From assembly GCF_001577305.1 (NCBI RefSeq), contig NZ_CP014518.1, positions 3,100,001 to 3,164,000 of the forward strand: a DNA stretch of 64,000 bases, in the 5' to 3' direction. This DNA is from Sinomonas atrocyanea. Its GTDB lineage: Bacteria > Actinomycetota > Actinomycetes > Actinomycetales > Micrococcaceae. Below the pieces are notes generated by a model. That model was given only the letters and a program-made list of their open reading frames with translations, was not told the DNA's origin and ran no database searches. Numbering within the stretch: position 1 is the stretch's first letter; each line of letters begins with the position of its first letter. Shown in pieces: positions 17,807 to 26,837 of this stretch. Position numbers and translations under genes: made by a program.

Positions 17807-18634
17807 CTATATAACTGCCGAAGCGTCCCTCCGCCGGATCTCAGACATCTTTACACCGATCTGCCAATAATAGAACGACAACGCCGCCGCATAGTGAAAG
17901 CCACTGGTGCCGTCAAGGAAGCCTCGCCGAATTATGTACGAGTAGATGAAGAATATCAGCGGCTTAGCAGGTAGCTTGGCTGCAATTCTCCCAAGTGTCG
18001 AACGGTTTTCAACCGCCTCCGCGTCTCGGTCGACCAGCATGTGGGCTTCCCAGTCGCTATAACGATTATGTCGAGCGAAATAGTCGTAGAGCCCGTCCCG
18101 ATCGTCATGTCCTAGAGGCTTAGAGAGCTGGAGCAATCGTCCCGAAAGCACGCGGGGTTGATAGTGCCCCTCAACTTCCCACATGTGTTCTACATGAAGG
18201 TCATTCGGGCGTGGCCATTGGCATCTGCTACGCCGCATGCCGATCCGCTTACGGACCTGATGTCCATGAGCGAGTCGTTTCCCCATCCAGTAGTACTGCA
18301 ATGGGACCTCGAATGCCGATGCCGTCGGGTCGACCAGGACAGCCGCTATTTCTTCGACGAGATCATCTGGGAAGAACTCATCAGCGTCTAGATAAACCAC
18401 CCAGTCGTTTTGCGCTGCGCTTAGCGACCATTCCTTCTTCTTGGGGTACGCGCCGTCCCACAGATATTCGACGACCGTTGCTCCAGCCCGGCGGGCGACT
18501 TCTTGGGTTTTATCTGTGCTACCCGAATCGACAACGATTACTTCATCGAATGGTTTAGCGCTTTCCACTGCGCGCTGGACACTAGCCTCTTCATTCTTCG
18601 TGAGAATCAGAACTGTTGCTGGAATCTTAGTCAT
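17807..18634 (-). CDS. Glycosyltransferase, GT2 family (WaaE/KdtX-like)
   Basis: ATG 18634 overlaps the end of the acyltransferase gene (ATGACTAA) and has CGAGG upstream; a GTG at 18658 is an alternative. The 275-residue product opens with ATVLILTKNEEASVQRAV, then VIVVDSGSTDKTQEVA and the DXD-like metal site VYLDADEFF. The C-terminal half carries KRIGMRRSRCQW and a hydrophobic PLIFFIYSYIIRRGFLDG, as in the WaaE/KdtX group of GT2 enzymes. It probably adds a sugar (often glucose or a related hexose in this group) to the lipid-linked unit. Coupled translation with the upstream acyltransferase is likely. Confidence 0.88.
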   Translation of the reverse strand: MTKIPATVLILTKNEEASVQRAVESAKPFDEVIVVDSGSTDKTQEVARRAGATVVEYLWDGAYPKKKEWSLSAAQNDWVVYLDADEFFPDDLVEEIAAVLVDPTASAFEVPLQYYWMGKRLAHGHQVRKRIGMRRSRCQWPRPNDLHVEHMWEVEGHYQPRVLSGRLLQLSKPLGHDDRDGLYDYFARHNRYSDWEAHMLVDRDAEAVENRSTLGRIAAKLPAKPLIFFIYSYIIRRGFLDGTSGFHYAAALSFYYWQIGVKMSEIRRRDASAVI

Positions 18635-19253
18635 TCGAGGTCCTCGAATCGTTTTCACCTTTGAATGAGAACCGTTCAGTGCTCATCAAATCCGGATTCT
18701 GACGAACAATGGTGTTTGCCGGGATAGTAGCTTTGGGTCCTATCACGCAGTTTGGCGCAACAACGCTCGACCTCCCAATCGTCGTGCCGCCTAACAACAT
18801 CGCTCGAGAAGCGATCCAAGCGCCGTCTTCAATCCGAACTGGGCTTGTTATGAGAGCCATATCCCTTCGCATTGCGTGGCTCCCGGTGGAGATGAAGGCC
18901 TCCTGTGAGATGGCTACATCATCGCCGATTTGCACCTTGTTCTGATTGTGGATCCAGACGCCCTCGCCGATCCAGCAGCGGTCGCCGATTTCGAGGTGCC
19001 AGGGGAATCGCACCCGTGTGCGCGGCCGATAAATAACTCCGTCCCCAATACGCGCCCCGAATAGCCTCAGGGTGGCCACCCGAAGGATCGACGAGACCTG
19101 CAATGGATTGGTAACCAAGATTAGTTCGGTTAAACCCCATAGGTATACGAGCCACCTAGGCCGATCCCAGGCCAGCCGCTCCCCCGGCGCCTCGCTGAGA
19201 TTGACAACCGGCACCAAATCTTCGGCACCACTCTCGGAAAAACTTACCCCCAT
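18627..19253 (-). CDS. WcaF-like hexapeptide acyltransferase
   Basis: The 208-residue protein (ATG 19253; a GTG one codon upstream) has an N-terminal amphipathic stretch (about 30-65) and then imperfect hexapeptide repeats forming a left-handed beta-helix: IGDGVIYRPRTRV, IGDRCWIGEGVWI, IGDDVAISQEAFI, IEDGAWIASRAML, IGRSSVVAPNCVI. The catalytic His is probably in ISTGSHAMRRD. WcaF/colanic-type enzymes acetylate sugars of exopolysaccharides. Its start lies only about 20 bases from the divergent GT4 start at 19275, so promoters for the two arms must overlap the start regions. It is the first gene of the minus arm. Confidence 0.88.
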   Translation of the reverse strand: MGVSFSESGAEDLVPVVNLSEAPGERLAWDRPRWLVYLWGLTELILVTNPLQVSSILRVATLRLFGARIGDGVIYRPRTRVRFPWHLEIGDRCWIGEGVWIHNQNKVQIGDDVAISQEAFISTGSHAMRRDMALITSPVRIEDGAWIASRAMLLGGTTIGRSSVVAPNCVIGPKATIPANTIVRQNPDLMSTERFSFKGENDSRTSND

Positions 19254-19274
19254 CACGATTCTCCTCGTCGTTAC

Positions 19275-20528
19275 ATGACTGTGGCCTCGGGTAGTATCCC
19301 ACAGGTGACAGAACCACTCTCAGCGGTGCTGGTCATCGCGCTCAACTACGCCCCTGAGCCGACCGGAAACGCTCCCTACACCACAAAGTTGGTGGAAGGG
19401 CTCTGTAACCAGGGCCACGACGTAAGGGTCCTGACGGGCTACCCCCACTACCCGTGGTGGAAGGTCCAGGAGGGCTATACCGGCTTGTCACGGGTCGAGT
19501 TTGTGAACGATGTGCCGGTGCGACGCGTCCGCCATACGGTCCCGGCTGTGCCCAAAACGATCTCGAGACTGCTCATGGAGTTCACCTTCGGGCTTCATGC
19601 TGTTTCGGTCCGTTGGGGTGAGCCCGATGTCGTCCTCGTCGTGAGCCCCGCCCTGTTTTCGTCCGGCTTGGCAGTGCTGAGGGCCCGTCTGCAGGGCAAG
19701 CGTGTGGCCATCTGGGTCCAGGATCTCTACAGCCGCGGCCTCGAGGAGACGGCCGGCAGACGAAGCCTCATGTCGAGGGCGATGCGCAAGGTCGAATCCG
19801 CGATCCTCGCGGCGTGCGGGAGCGTCACGGTCATCCACGACAGGTTCAAGGCCTACGTGGTGAACGAATTGCGGGTCCCGGAGACCAAGGTGCACGTGGT
19901 CAGGAACTGGTCGCATGTCCGTCTTCCCTCCAAGTTTGACCGCGCACGAGCACGCAGAAGCCTCGGGTGGGTGGACGACGAAGTCATCGCCCTCCACGCG
20001 GGCAATATGGGAGTGAAGCAGGGCCTCGAGAACGTGGTCGAAGCTGCTCGACTGGCCAGCGCGCTCGGCAGCCAGGTGAAGTTCGTGCTGCTAGGAGACG
20101 GGAATCGCCGGGCGGCCCTCGAAGAAGCAGGTGCTGGCATTCCCAACCTCACGTTCCTCCGTCCGATGGATGATGCAGGCTACTCGGCGGCGCTTCGCGC
20201 AGCTGATGTGCTCCTGGTGAATGAGCTGGCAGACGTGCGTGAGATGTCCGTGCCCAGCAAGCTCACGTCCTATTTCGCTACCGGGCTCCCAGTCGTGGCC
20301 GCCACCCATGAGGAGAGCGCTACCTCCGACGAGATCCGTCTCTCCGAAGGCGGAGTCCGCGTCGACCCAGAGCGGCCGTCTGTGCTGCTGCGGGCGATCG
20401 AAACGCTCGGTACCGATCTAGAGCGCGCCGCGAAGCTCGGCGCGAACGGCCAGAGCTACGCGTCGCGCATGCTCTCGGCCGAGGCGGCGATCACAGCGCA
20501 TGAGCGCGTGCTCCTGTCTCAAGCGTGA
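19275..20528 (+). CDS. Glycosyltransferase, GT4 family (WbuB/WcaI-like)
   Basis: The 417-residue protein starts ATG 19275 (an internal GTG near 19305 is possible). It opens VIALNYAPEPTGNAPYTTKL and VLTGYPHYPWWKV, the distinctive N-terminus of WbuB/WcaI fucose- or FucNAc-linked GT4 enzymes. The C-half carries HAGNMGVKQGLENVV, FVLLGDG and VPSKLTSYFATGLPVVA. Because gmd and fcl follow directly, GDP-fucose is a natural donor candidate. Composition is host-like from here rightwards, in contrast with the minus arm. Confidence 0.9.
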   Translation: MTVASGSIPQVTEPLSAVLVIALNYAPEPTGNAPYTTKLVEGLCNQGHDVRVLTGYPHYPWWKVQEGYTGLSRVEFVNDVPVRRVRHTVPAVPKTISRLLMEFTFGLHAVSVRWGEPDVVLVVSPALFSSGLAVLRARLQGKRVAIWVQDLYSRGLEETAGRRSLMSRAMRKVESAILAACGSVTVIHDRFKAYVVNELRVPETKVHVVRNWSHVRLPSKFDRARARRSLGWVDDEVIALHAGNMGVKQGLENVVEAARLASALGSQVKFVLLGDGNRRAALEEAGAGIPNLTFLRPMDDAGYSAALRAADVLLVNELADVREMSVPSKLTSYFATGLPVVAATHEESATSDEIRLSEGGVRVDPERPSVLLRAIETLGTDLERAAKLGANGQSYASRMLSAEAAITAHERVLLSQA

Positions 20529-20645
20529 AGCGTCCGTCTCAAAAAACCCATTTGGCTCGTCTGCCACTGCAGGCTCCGGCGCGGCACTGTAAACTCAGCT
20601 TGGCCGTTCGCGGCTTCACTACAGGGGAACCATATGGGGGGACAC

Positions 20646-21680
20646 ATGCCTAAGAAGGCGCTCATCACCGGCATCACGGGCCAGGACGGCTCGTACCTCG
20701 CCGAACTCCTCCTGGCCAAGGGCTACGAGGTCCACGGGCTCATCCGCAGGGCCTCGACCTTCAACACAGCCCGAGTGGACCACCTGTACGTCGACCCGCA
20801 CGATCCCGAGGCCCGCCTCTTCCTCCACTACGGAGACCTCTCCGACGGCGCACGGCTCGTGACGCTTCTGGCGGACATCCGCCCCGACGAGGTCTACAAC
20901 CTCGCGGCCCAGTCGCACGTCCGCGTCTCCTTCGACGAGCCCGAGCACACCGGCGACACCACCGGCATGGGCTCCATCCGGCTGCTCGAAGCCGTGCGCA
21001 TGGCCGGGATTCAGACCCGCTTCTACCAGGCCTCCTCGTCCGAGATGTTCGGCGCGACCCCGCCCCCCCAGGACGAGGAGACCCCCTTCTACCCCCGCTC
21101 CCCCTATGGTGCGGCCAAGGTGTACAGCTACTGGGTGACCCGGAACTACCGCGAGGCCTACGGCATGTACGCGGTCAACGGCATCCTCTTCAACCACGAG
21201 TCCCCGCGCCGCGGCGAGACCTTCGTGACCCGCAAGATCACCCGTGCGGTGGCCGCGATCAAGGCCGGCGTCCAGTCGGAGCTGTACATGGGGAACCTCG
21301 ACGCGGTCCGCGACTGGGGCTACGCCGCGGAGTACGTCGAGGGCATGTGGCGCATGCTGCAGGCGGACGAGCCCGAGGACTTCGTCCTCGCCACCGGCGC
21401 CGGCTACACCGTCCGAGACTTCCTGGAGTACGCCTTCGGGCACGCCGGCCTCAACTGGGAGGACCATGTCCGCTTCGACGAGCGCTACCTGCGCCCCACC
21501 GAAGTCGACGCCCTCATCGGCGACTACTCCAAGGCCGAGCAGAAGCTCGGCTGGACCCCGACCGTCAAGACGCCCGAGCTCGCCCGCCTCATGGTGGACG
21601 CCGACGTCGAGGCCCTCAAGCACGCCGGCGGCAAGTGGATCGACAGCGTCAACCTCGACAGCTGGAAGGCCCTCGTCTGA
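20646..21680 (+). CDS. gmd: GDP-mannose 4,6-dehydratase
   Basis: The start is taken as ATG 20646 (GGGGGG just upstream); ATG 20634 in frame would add four residues. The 344-residue enzyme shows the NADP loop GITGQDGSYL, the RRASTFNTARVDHLY segment, the catalytic Ser/Thr-Glu region YQASSSEMFGA, the YGAAK active-site pair and NHESPRRGETFVTRK, all diagnostic of Gmd. It converts GDP-mannose to GDP-4-keto-6-deoxymannose in the cytoplasm, the first step to GDP-L-fucose. Its TGA overlaps the fcl ATG by one base, so the two steps are coupled. Confidence 0.97.
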   Translation: MPKKALITGITGQDGSYLAELLLAKGYEVHGLIRRASTFNTARVDHLYVDPHDPEARLFLHYGDLSDGARLVTLLADIRPDEVYNLAAQSHVRVSFDEPEHTGDTTGMGSIRLLEAVRMAGIQTRFYQASSSEMFGATPPPQDEETPFYPRSPYGAAKVYSYWVTRNYREAYGMYAVNGILFNHESPRRGETFVTRKITRAVAAIKAGVQSELYMGNLDAVRDWGYAAEYVEGMWRMLQADEPEDFVLATGAGYTVRDFLEYAFGHAGLNWEDHVRFDERYLRPTEVDALIGDYSKAEQKLGWTPTVKTPELARLMVDADVEALKHAGGKWIDSVNLDSWKALV

Positions 21681-22651
21681 TGCCGGAGACCTCCTACGCC
21701 CCAAGCGCCCTCGACCGCTCCGCGACCTTCTACGTCGCCGGGCACCGGGGCCTGGTCGGCTCGGCCATCTGGCGCCGGCTCGAGGACGAGGGGTTCAGCA
21801 ACCTCGTGGGGCGCGCCTCGTCCGAGCTTGACCTCAAGGACCGCGGGGCCGTCTTCGACTTCTTCGCCGCCGAGAAGCCCCGCTATGTGGCCCTCGCCGC
21901 AGCCAAGGTGGGCGGGATCCTCGCCAACAACACCTACCCGGTCGACTTCCTCAGCGAGAACCTGCGCATTCAGACCAACGTCATGGACGCGGCCCTCGAG
22001 CACGGCGTGGAGCGCCTGCTCTTCCTCGGCTCGTCCTGCATCTACCCGAAGCTCGCCCCGCAGCCCCTCAAGGAGGAGTACCTCCTCACCGGGCACCTGG
22101 AGCCCACCAACGACGCCTACGCGATCGCCAAGATCGCCGGCATCCTCCAGGTCCAGGCCGTCCGTCGCCAGTACGGCCTGCCGTGGATCTCCGCCATGCC
22201 GACCAACCTCTACGGCCCGGGCGACAACTTCTCGTCCACGGGCTCGCATGTGCTGCCCGCACTGATCCGCCGATACGAGGAGGCGCGCCTCAGCGGCGCC
22301 GAGAGCGTCACCAACTGGGGCACGGGATCACCCCTGCGGGAGTTCCTGCACGTCGACGACATGGCAAAGGCCTGCCTCTACCTCCTCGAGAACTACGACG
22401 GTCCAGAGCAGGTCAACGTGGGGGTGGGAACTGACGTCACCATCAAGGAGCTCGCCCAGACCGTTGCCGACGCCGTGGGCTACCAGGGCGCGATCGAGTG
22501 GGACACCACGAAGCCTGACGGAACACCCCGCAAGCTCATGGATGTCAGCAAGCTCACCGCCCTGGGCTGGAAGGCCAGCATAGGCCTCGACGAGGGCATC
22601 CGGCGCACCGTCGAGTGGTTCCGCGAGCACCAGGACGACTTCCGCAAATAA
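21680..22651 (+). CDS. fcl: GDP-L-fucose synthase
   Basis: The 323-residue SDR-type epimerase/reductase has VAGHRGLVGSAIWRRL as the NADP loop, VGGILANNTYPVDF, the catalytic SSCIYP and the YAIAKIAG active-site Tyr/Lys. PTNLYGPGDNFS follows, characteristic of Fcl/WcaG. It performs the 3,5-epimerisation and 4-reduction that complete GDP-L-fucose synthesis from the Gmd product. Its start overlaps the gmd stop (TGATG). No rhamnose genes are present, so fucose is the likely deoxy sugar of the polymer. Confidence 0.97.
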   Translation: MPETSYAPSALDRSATFYVAGHRGLVGSAIWRRLEDEGFSNLVGRASSELDLKDRGAVFDFFAAEKPRYVALAAAKVGGILANNTYPVDFLSENLRIQTNVMDAALEHGVERLLFLGSSCIYPKLAPQPLKEEYLLTGHLEPTNDAYAIAKIAGILQVQAVRRQYGLPWISAMPTNLYGPGDNFSSTGSHVLPALIRRYEEARLSGAESVTNWGTGSPLREFLHVDDMAKACLYLLENYDGPEQVNVGVGTDVTIKELAQTVADAVGYQGAIEWDTTKPDGTPRKLMDVSKLTALGWKASIGLDEGIRRTVEWFREHQDDFRK

Positions 22652-22690
22652 TGGGCGGCTACGCACCGCAGGTCTGATTCGGGGGGGAAC

Positions 22691-24040
22691 ATGAGGATCA
22701 GCGTCATCGGAACCGGCTACCTCGGCGCCACGCACGCCGCCTGCATGGCCGAGCTCGGCTTTGAGGTGCTCGGCGTGGACATCGATCTGGCAAAGATCGA
22801 GGCACTCGCGAACGGCGTGCTGCCGTTCCACGAACCGGGGCTCCCTGAGCTCCTGCGCAAACACGTGGCCTCCGGGCGGCTGCGCTTCACCACCTCCTTC
22901 GAGGAGGCGGGAGTCTGGGCCGACGTCCACTTCATCGGCGTCGGCACCCCGCAGCGCGCCGGCAAGCACGCCGCGGACCTCACGTTCGTCGACGCCGCCG
23001 TACGGTCCTTGGCCGAGAGCATCACGAAGGATGCGCTGATCGTCGGCAAGTCCACGGTTCCGGTGGGCACAGCGCGACGCCTGCGCGAACTGATCGACCG
23101 GCACGCCGACGGGGCCCGTCGGATCGGTCTCGCCTGGAACCCCGAGTTCCTGCGCGAGGGCTTCGCCGTGCGTGACACGCTCTCGCCCGACCGGCTCGTC
23201 TTCGGGGTGGACAGCACCGAGGACGAGGAGCTGCTCCGCGCCGTCTACGCCGACGCGCTCGCCGCGGACACCCCGCTCATCGTCACCGACTTCGAGACGG
23301 CCGAGCTCGTCAAGGTGGCCGCGAACGCCTTCCTGGCCACCAAGATCTCCTTCATCAACGCCTTCTCCGAGATCACCGAGATGGTGGGCGGCGACATCCG
23401 CACCCTCGCCGACGCCATCGGCTACGATGCGCGGATCGGCCGGCGCTTCCTCAACGCCGGGGTGGGCTTCGGCGGCGGCTGCCTGCCGAAAGACATCCGG
23501 GCGCTCCAGGCGCGGGCCAGCGAACTCGGGCTCGACCGCACCATGCGGTTCCTGTCCGAGGTGGACCTGATCAACCTGCGTCGCCGCGACCGGGTCGTCC
23601 ACCTCGCTGAGACCATGCTCGGCCCGCTGCTGGGGAAGAAGGTCGCCGTGCTCGGCGTCGCCTTCAAGCCCGACAGCGACGACGTGCGCGACTCCCCGGC
23701 CCTCGACATCGCTGTGCGCCTCTTCAACAGCGGCGCCGACGTGGCCGTCTACGACCCCGAGGGCAATGCCAACGCCGCCAAGCGCTTCCCGCGGCTCGGC
23801 TACGTAGACTCCCTCGAGGCGGCCGTGACCGACGCGGACCTCGTGCTGCTCCTCACCGAGTGGAACGAGTTCCGCCAGCTCACGCCCGCAGACATGATGC
23901 CCCTCACCGAGGGGCGCAAGATCATCGACGGCCGCAACGTCCTGGACCCGGCCGAGTGGGAGCACGCCGGCTGGGACTTCGCGGCCCTGGGCAAGCGCTT
24001 TGTGCCGGTGAGCGATCTGGCTGAGGCCTTCGCGGAATGA
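22691..24040 (+). CDS. ugd: UDP-glucose 6-dehydrogenase
   Basis: ATG 22691 follows GGGGGGGAAC; 449 residues. The N-terminal NAD domain has ISVIGTGYLGATHA. The central domain has GKSTVPVGTA, LAWNPEFLREG and the catalytic cysteine in GFGGGCLPKD. The C-terminal UDP-binding domain has VLGVAFKPDSDDVRDSPA. The enzyme oxidises UDP-glucose twice to UDP-glucuronate. Its placement between fcl and the initiating transferase, with a 4-base overlap into the latter, argues that glucuronic acid is part of the polymer and makes it acidic. A GDP-mannose dehydrogenase is less likely from the motifs but belongs to the same superfamily. Confidence 0.93.
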   Translation: MRISVIGTGYLGATHAACMAELGFEVLGVDIDLAKIEALANGVLPFHEPGLPELLRKHVASGRLRFTTSFEEAGVWADVHFIGVGTPQRAGKHAADLTFVDAAVRSLAESITKDALIVGKSTVPVGTARRLRELIDRHADGARRIGLAWNPEFLREGFAVRDTLSPDRLVFGVDSTEDEELLRAVYADALAADTPLIVTDFETAELVKVAANAFLATKISFINAFSEITEMVGGDIRTLADAIGYDARIGRRFLNAGVGFGGGCLPKDIRALQARASELGLDRTMRFLSEVDLINLRRRDRVVHLAETMLGPLLGKKVAVLGVAFKPDSDDVRDSPALDIAVRLFNSGADVAVYDPEGNANAAKRFPRLGYVDSLEAAVTDADLVLLLTEWNEFRQLTPADMMPLTEGRKIIDGRNVLDPAEWEHAGWDFAALGKRFVPVSDLAEAFAE

Positions 24041-25506
24041 CCGCCCGAGAGACGGCAGCCCGCTCCACCTCCGCGGCGATTCCGCGCACAATGACGCGGT
24101 TCAACCTGCTGGGCTGGGCCGATCTAGCCTGCATCGTCTGGGCCACCGTCGGTGCGCAGATGCTCCGCTTCGGCGCCGACGACACCTCGATCCAGGTCAG
24201 CCACACGTGGCACGCCCCCTACGCGCTGGTGACCGTGGTGGTGACCGCGGCCTGGTGGCTGGTCCTCGCGGCGGGAGGGACACGGGAGGCCACCATACTG
24301 GGCCACGGCCCCGAGGAGTACAAGCGAGTGCTCACCTCCTCGCTGTGGCTCTTCGGCGCGATCGCCATCCTCTCCTACGTCTTCGGCCTGGACACGGCCC
24401 GCGGCTACGTGGCCGTGGCGCTCCCGCTCGGCATCGTCTCCCTGCTGGTCGCCCGCTGGGTGCTCCGGGCCGTCCTGGTCCAGTCGCGCAGCGACGGCCG
24501 CAACCTGCGCCGCGTCCTCGTCCTCGGCGCCCCCAGCAGCGCGCGCCACCTCGCGCGGCAGCTCGCCAGCAGTCCGGGAGCGGGCTACCGAGCGGCCGCT
24601 GCCTATCTGCCGGGGTTCCCGGGGGTGGTCCTCACCGGGGTGGGCCATGAGATCCCCGTGCTGGGCCATCAGGACGACGTCTCCGACATCCTCAGCGCCG
24701 TCGCGGAATCCGGCGTGGACACCGTGGCCATCTCTGGATCCGCGCTCGCACCCGAGGAGCTCCGCAAACTGGGCTGGGAGCTCGCGGCCCGCAACGTGGG
24801 CATGATCCTGGCGCCGGCGCTCACGGACGTGGCCGGCCCGCGCATCCACATGCAGCCGGTGGGCGGCCTGCCCCTCATCCACGTCACCACCCCCAAGCTC
24901 GAGGGCGGCAAGGCCGCGCTCAAGCGCACCCTGGACATCGTCGCCTCGGTCGCCCTCCTCGCGGTCCTCGGCCTGCCCATGCTGGCCGTCGCCGCCGCCG
25001 TGAAGCTGGACAGCCCCGGACCGGCACTCTTCCGTCAGACCCGGATTGGCCGCGCTGGCGTCTCCTTCAAGATGCTCAAGTTCCGCTCCATGGTGGTGGA
25101 CGCCGAGGCCCGGCTCTCCGAGCTCCGCAGCCTCAATGAAGGCGCCGGTCTGCTGTTCAAGATGAAGCATGATCCGCGGGTCACGCAGCTCGGCCGCATC
25201 CTGCGCAGGTTCTCCATCGACGAGCTCCCGCAGCTCATCAATGTGCTCCGCGGCGAGATGAGCCTCGTGGGCCCGCGGCCGCCGCTGCCCGCCGAGGTGG
25301 CCGGCTACGACGACTTCGCCCACCGCCGCCTGCTCGTCAAGCCCGGCGTGACCGGCCTCTGGCAGGTCTCCGGCCGCAGCGACCTGAGCTGGGAAGAAGC
25401 CATCCGCCTCGACCTCTCCTACGTGGAGAACTGGTCCCTGGCCCAGGACCTCGTGATCCTGCTCCGCACGGCCCGCGCCGTGCTCGGCAAGACCGGCGCC
25501 TACTAG
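24037..25506 (+). CDS. Undecaprenyl-phosphate sugar-1-phosphate transferase (PHPT, WcaJ/WbaP type)
   Basis: The 489-residue protein overlaps the ugd stop (ATGA). It has an N-terminal group of about four or five helices and a central Rossmann-like CoA-binding fold (RRVLVLGAPSSARHLARQL). A further helix (ASVALLAVLGLPMLAVAAAV) precedes the catalytic domain with LKFRSM, DELPQLINVLRGEMSLVGPRPP and KPGVTGLWQVSGRS. This is the full-length polyisoprenyl-phosphate hexose-1-phosphate transferase type. It starts the repeat unit by moving a sugar-1-phosphate, often glucose or galactose, to undecaprenyl phosphate on the cytoplasmic face. It closes the plus arm of the locus. Confidence 0.94.
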   Translation: MTARETAARSTSAAIPRTMTRFNLLGWADLACIVWATVGAQMLRFGADDTSIQVSHTWHAPYALVTVVVTAAWWLVLAAGGTREATILGHGPEEYKRVLTSSLWLFGAIAILSYVFGLDTARGYVAVALPLGIVSLLVARWVLRAVLVQSRSDGRNLRRVLVLGAPSSARHLARQLASSPGAGYRAAAAYLPGFPGVVLTGVGHEIPVLGHQDDVSDILSAVAESGVDTVAISGSALAPEELRKLGWELAARNVGMILAPALTDVAGPRIHMQPVGGLPLIHVTTPKLEGGKAALKRTLDIVASVALLAVLGLPMLAVAAAVKLDSPGPALFRQTRIGRAGVSFKMLKFRSMVVDAEARLSELRSLNEGAGLLFKMKHDPRVTQLGRILRRFSIDELPQLINVLRGEMSLVGPRPPLPAEVAGYDDFAHRRLLVKPGVTGLWQVSGRSDLSWEEAIRLDLSYVENWSLAQDLVILLRTARAVLGKTGAY

Positions 25507-26576
25507 GCTCCCGCGGCGGCCGACGGCTCCGAGGCGCCGCTGCCCGTCTGCCCCAGGCCGAGGCTCCCGAGCAGCGCGCCGAGCGCCTTCCGGCCCGCCT
25601 CGGGCGAGTAGGCGGCCTCCCAGCGGCGGCGGGCGGCAGCCACGGCGTCGTACGCCGGCAGCGCCGCGGCGGCGGCCGTGATCACCTCGGCGAGGTGGCC
25701 GGGATCGCCCGCCCGCGCCACCCACGGGTGGTCCGGGCCCACCACCTCCGGCAGCGACCCCGCGTCGCTCACCACCACGGGCACGCCCGAGGCCATCGCG
25801 GTCACCGCCGGGAAGCAGAAGCCCCGGGGCTGGACGGCCGGGCAGACCAGCAGGTCCACGGACCCGAGGAACTCGTCCGCCGGCATGTTGTGCACGCTCT
25901 GGACCATCGCGCCCAGGGACCTGAGCCGGCCCTCCACCACCACCCGCTCGCGGGCGTCGGCGTAGCGCGTGGGCCCCGTGATGCGGAGCCGGTACCCTTC
26001 AGGTGCCCAGCGCCTCAGCTCCCTGAGCGTGTCCGCGAGGACCAGCACCCCGTCCCGCTCCGAGACCGGCCCCATGAAGCCGATCCGCAGCGGGCCGGCG
26101 CCGCGCCCGTGGCGGGCGAGTTCAAGGGCGGGGACCGAGGGGGCGAGCACGCGTGCGTCCCTCAGCCGCTCGGCGTCGGCCGCGGAGGGGACGATGGTGG
26201 CGAGCGCGCGGGCGCGCGCCGCCGCCCTCCGGACGCTCTTCAGGGGGCCGGGGGCGGCAGTGTCGAAAGCGAGGACCCGCCGCTGCATCCCGGCCGTCGC
26301 GAGGGCGGGCAGCGTCCCCTCGCACCACAGCACGCCATCTGGGTTCGCCCGGCGCCACCGGAGCAGGTCGAGCGCGTACTGGGCAGGGTGGGCGGAGGCC
26401 AGCGTGTGGACGGGAAGGCCGAGCGCGGAGGCGCGGGCCACGAGGGGGCTGCGTTCCGGCGGACCGACCACGAGGACGTCCTCGCCGAGTGCCGAGAGGC
26501 CCTCCGCGACCGAGGCCATCAGGCCCTCCCCGCCGCCGCGCCTGATCCCCGCGGCAATGACATGCCTGGCCGTCAT
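25503..26576 (-). CDS. Glycosyltransferase, GT4 family
   Basis: The start is set at ATG 26576 (357 residues; AAGGAG 11 bases upstream); ATG 26585 and a longer frame to 26654 are alternatives. GT-B features include the N-terminal GIRRGGGEGLMASVAEGL, FMGPVSERDGVLVLADTL in the second half and the donor segment VCPAVQPRGFCFPAVTAMASGVP split over two strands. The usual E-x7-E is only partly kept. Its stop overlaps the convergent initiating transferase stop by 4 bases. It may belong to the same polysaccharide pathway but is transcribed separately. Confidence 0.85.
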   Translation of the reverse strand: MTARHVIAAGIRRGGGEGLMASVAEGLSALGEDVLVVGPPERSPLVARASALGLPVHTLASAHPAQYALDLLRWRRANPDGVLWCEGTLPALATAGMQRRVLAFDTAAPGPLKSVRRAAARARALATIVPSAADAERLRDARVLAPSVPALELARHGRGAGPLRIGFMGPVSERDGVLVLADTLRELRRWAPEGYRLRITGPTRYADARERVVVEGRLRSLGAMVQSVHNMPADEFLGSVDLLVCPAVQPRGFCFPAVTAMASGVPVVVSDAGSLPEVVGPDHPWVARAGDPGHLAEVITAAAAALPAYDAVAAARRRWEAAYSPEAGRKALGALLGSLGLGQTGSGASEPSAAAGA

Positions 26577-26699
26577 CTCCCCCATTGCTCCTTGCCCGTC
26601 CGTAGCGTCTGGATTCAAGGCTAGAGGCGCCTCGGCACGGCCCCGCGGCGGCACGCCGGGTGCGACTCTGTGGCCTGCACGACTCCCGCTGCCCCCGCG

Positions 26700-26837
26700 C
26701 TACCGGTGCAGGTTCAGGAGTATGAACAGCACCACGGCCACCACGGCGACCCCCAGCAGGACGGTCTGCGCCGTGTTGATCCGGCGCTCGTTCCTCAGCA
26801 GCCATTGCCGGCGCCGATACTTGCTCTTCCAACCCAT
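26700..26837 (-). CDS. 45-aa single-pass membrane protein
   Basis: The ATG at 26837 follows GAGGGGGG with a gap of about 6 bases. A longer upstream frame lacks support. The product has a strongly basic N-terminus (MGWKSKYRRRQWLLRNERR) followed by one hydrophobic helix of about 20 residues (QTVLLGVAVVAVVLFILL) and a short tail, so it should insert with the N-terminus inside. No family is recognised. It stands between the GT4 gene and the divergent monooxygenase gene. Small basic single-pass proteins like this often act as membrane regulators, but that is only a possibility here. Confidence 0.6.
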   Translation of the reverse strand: MGWKSKYRRRQWLLRNERRINTAQTVLLGVAVVAVVLFILLNLHR

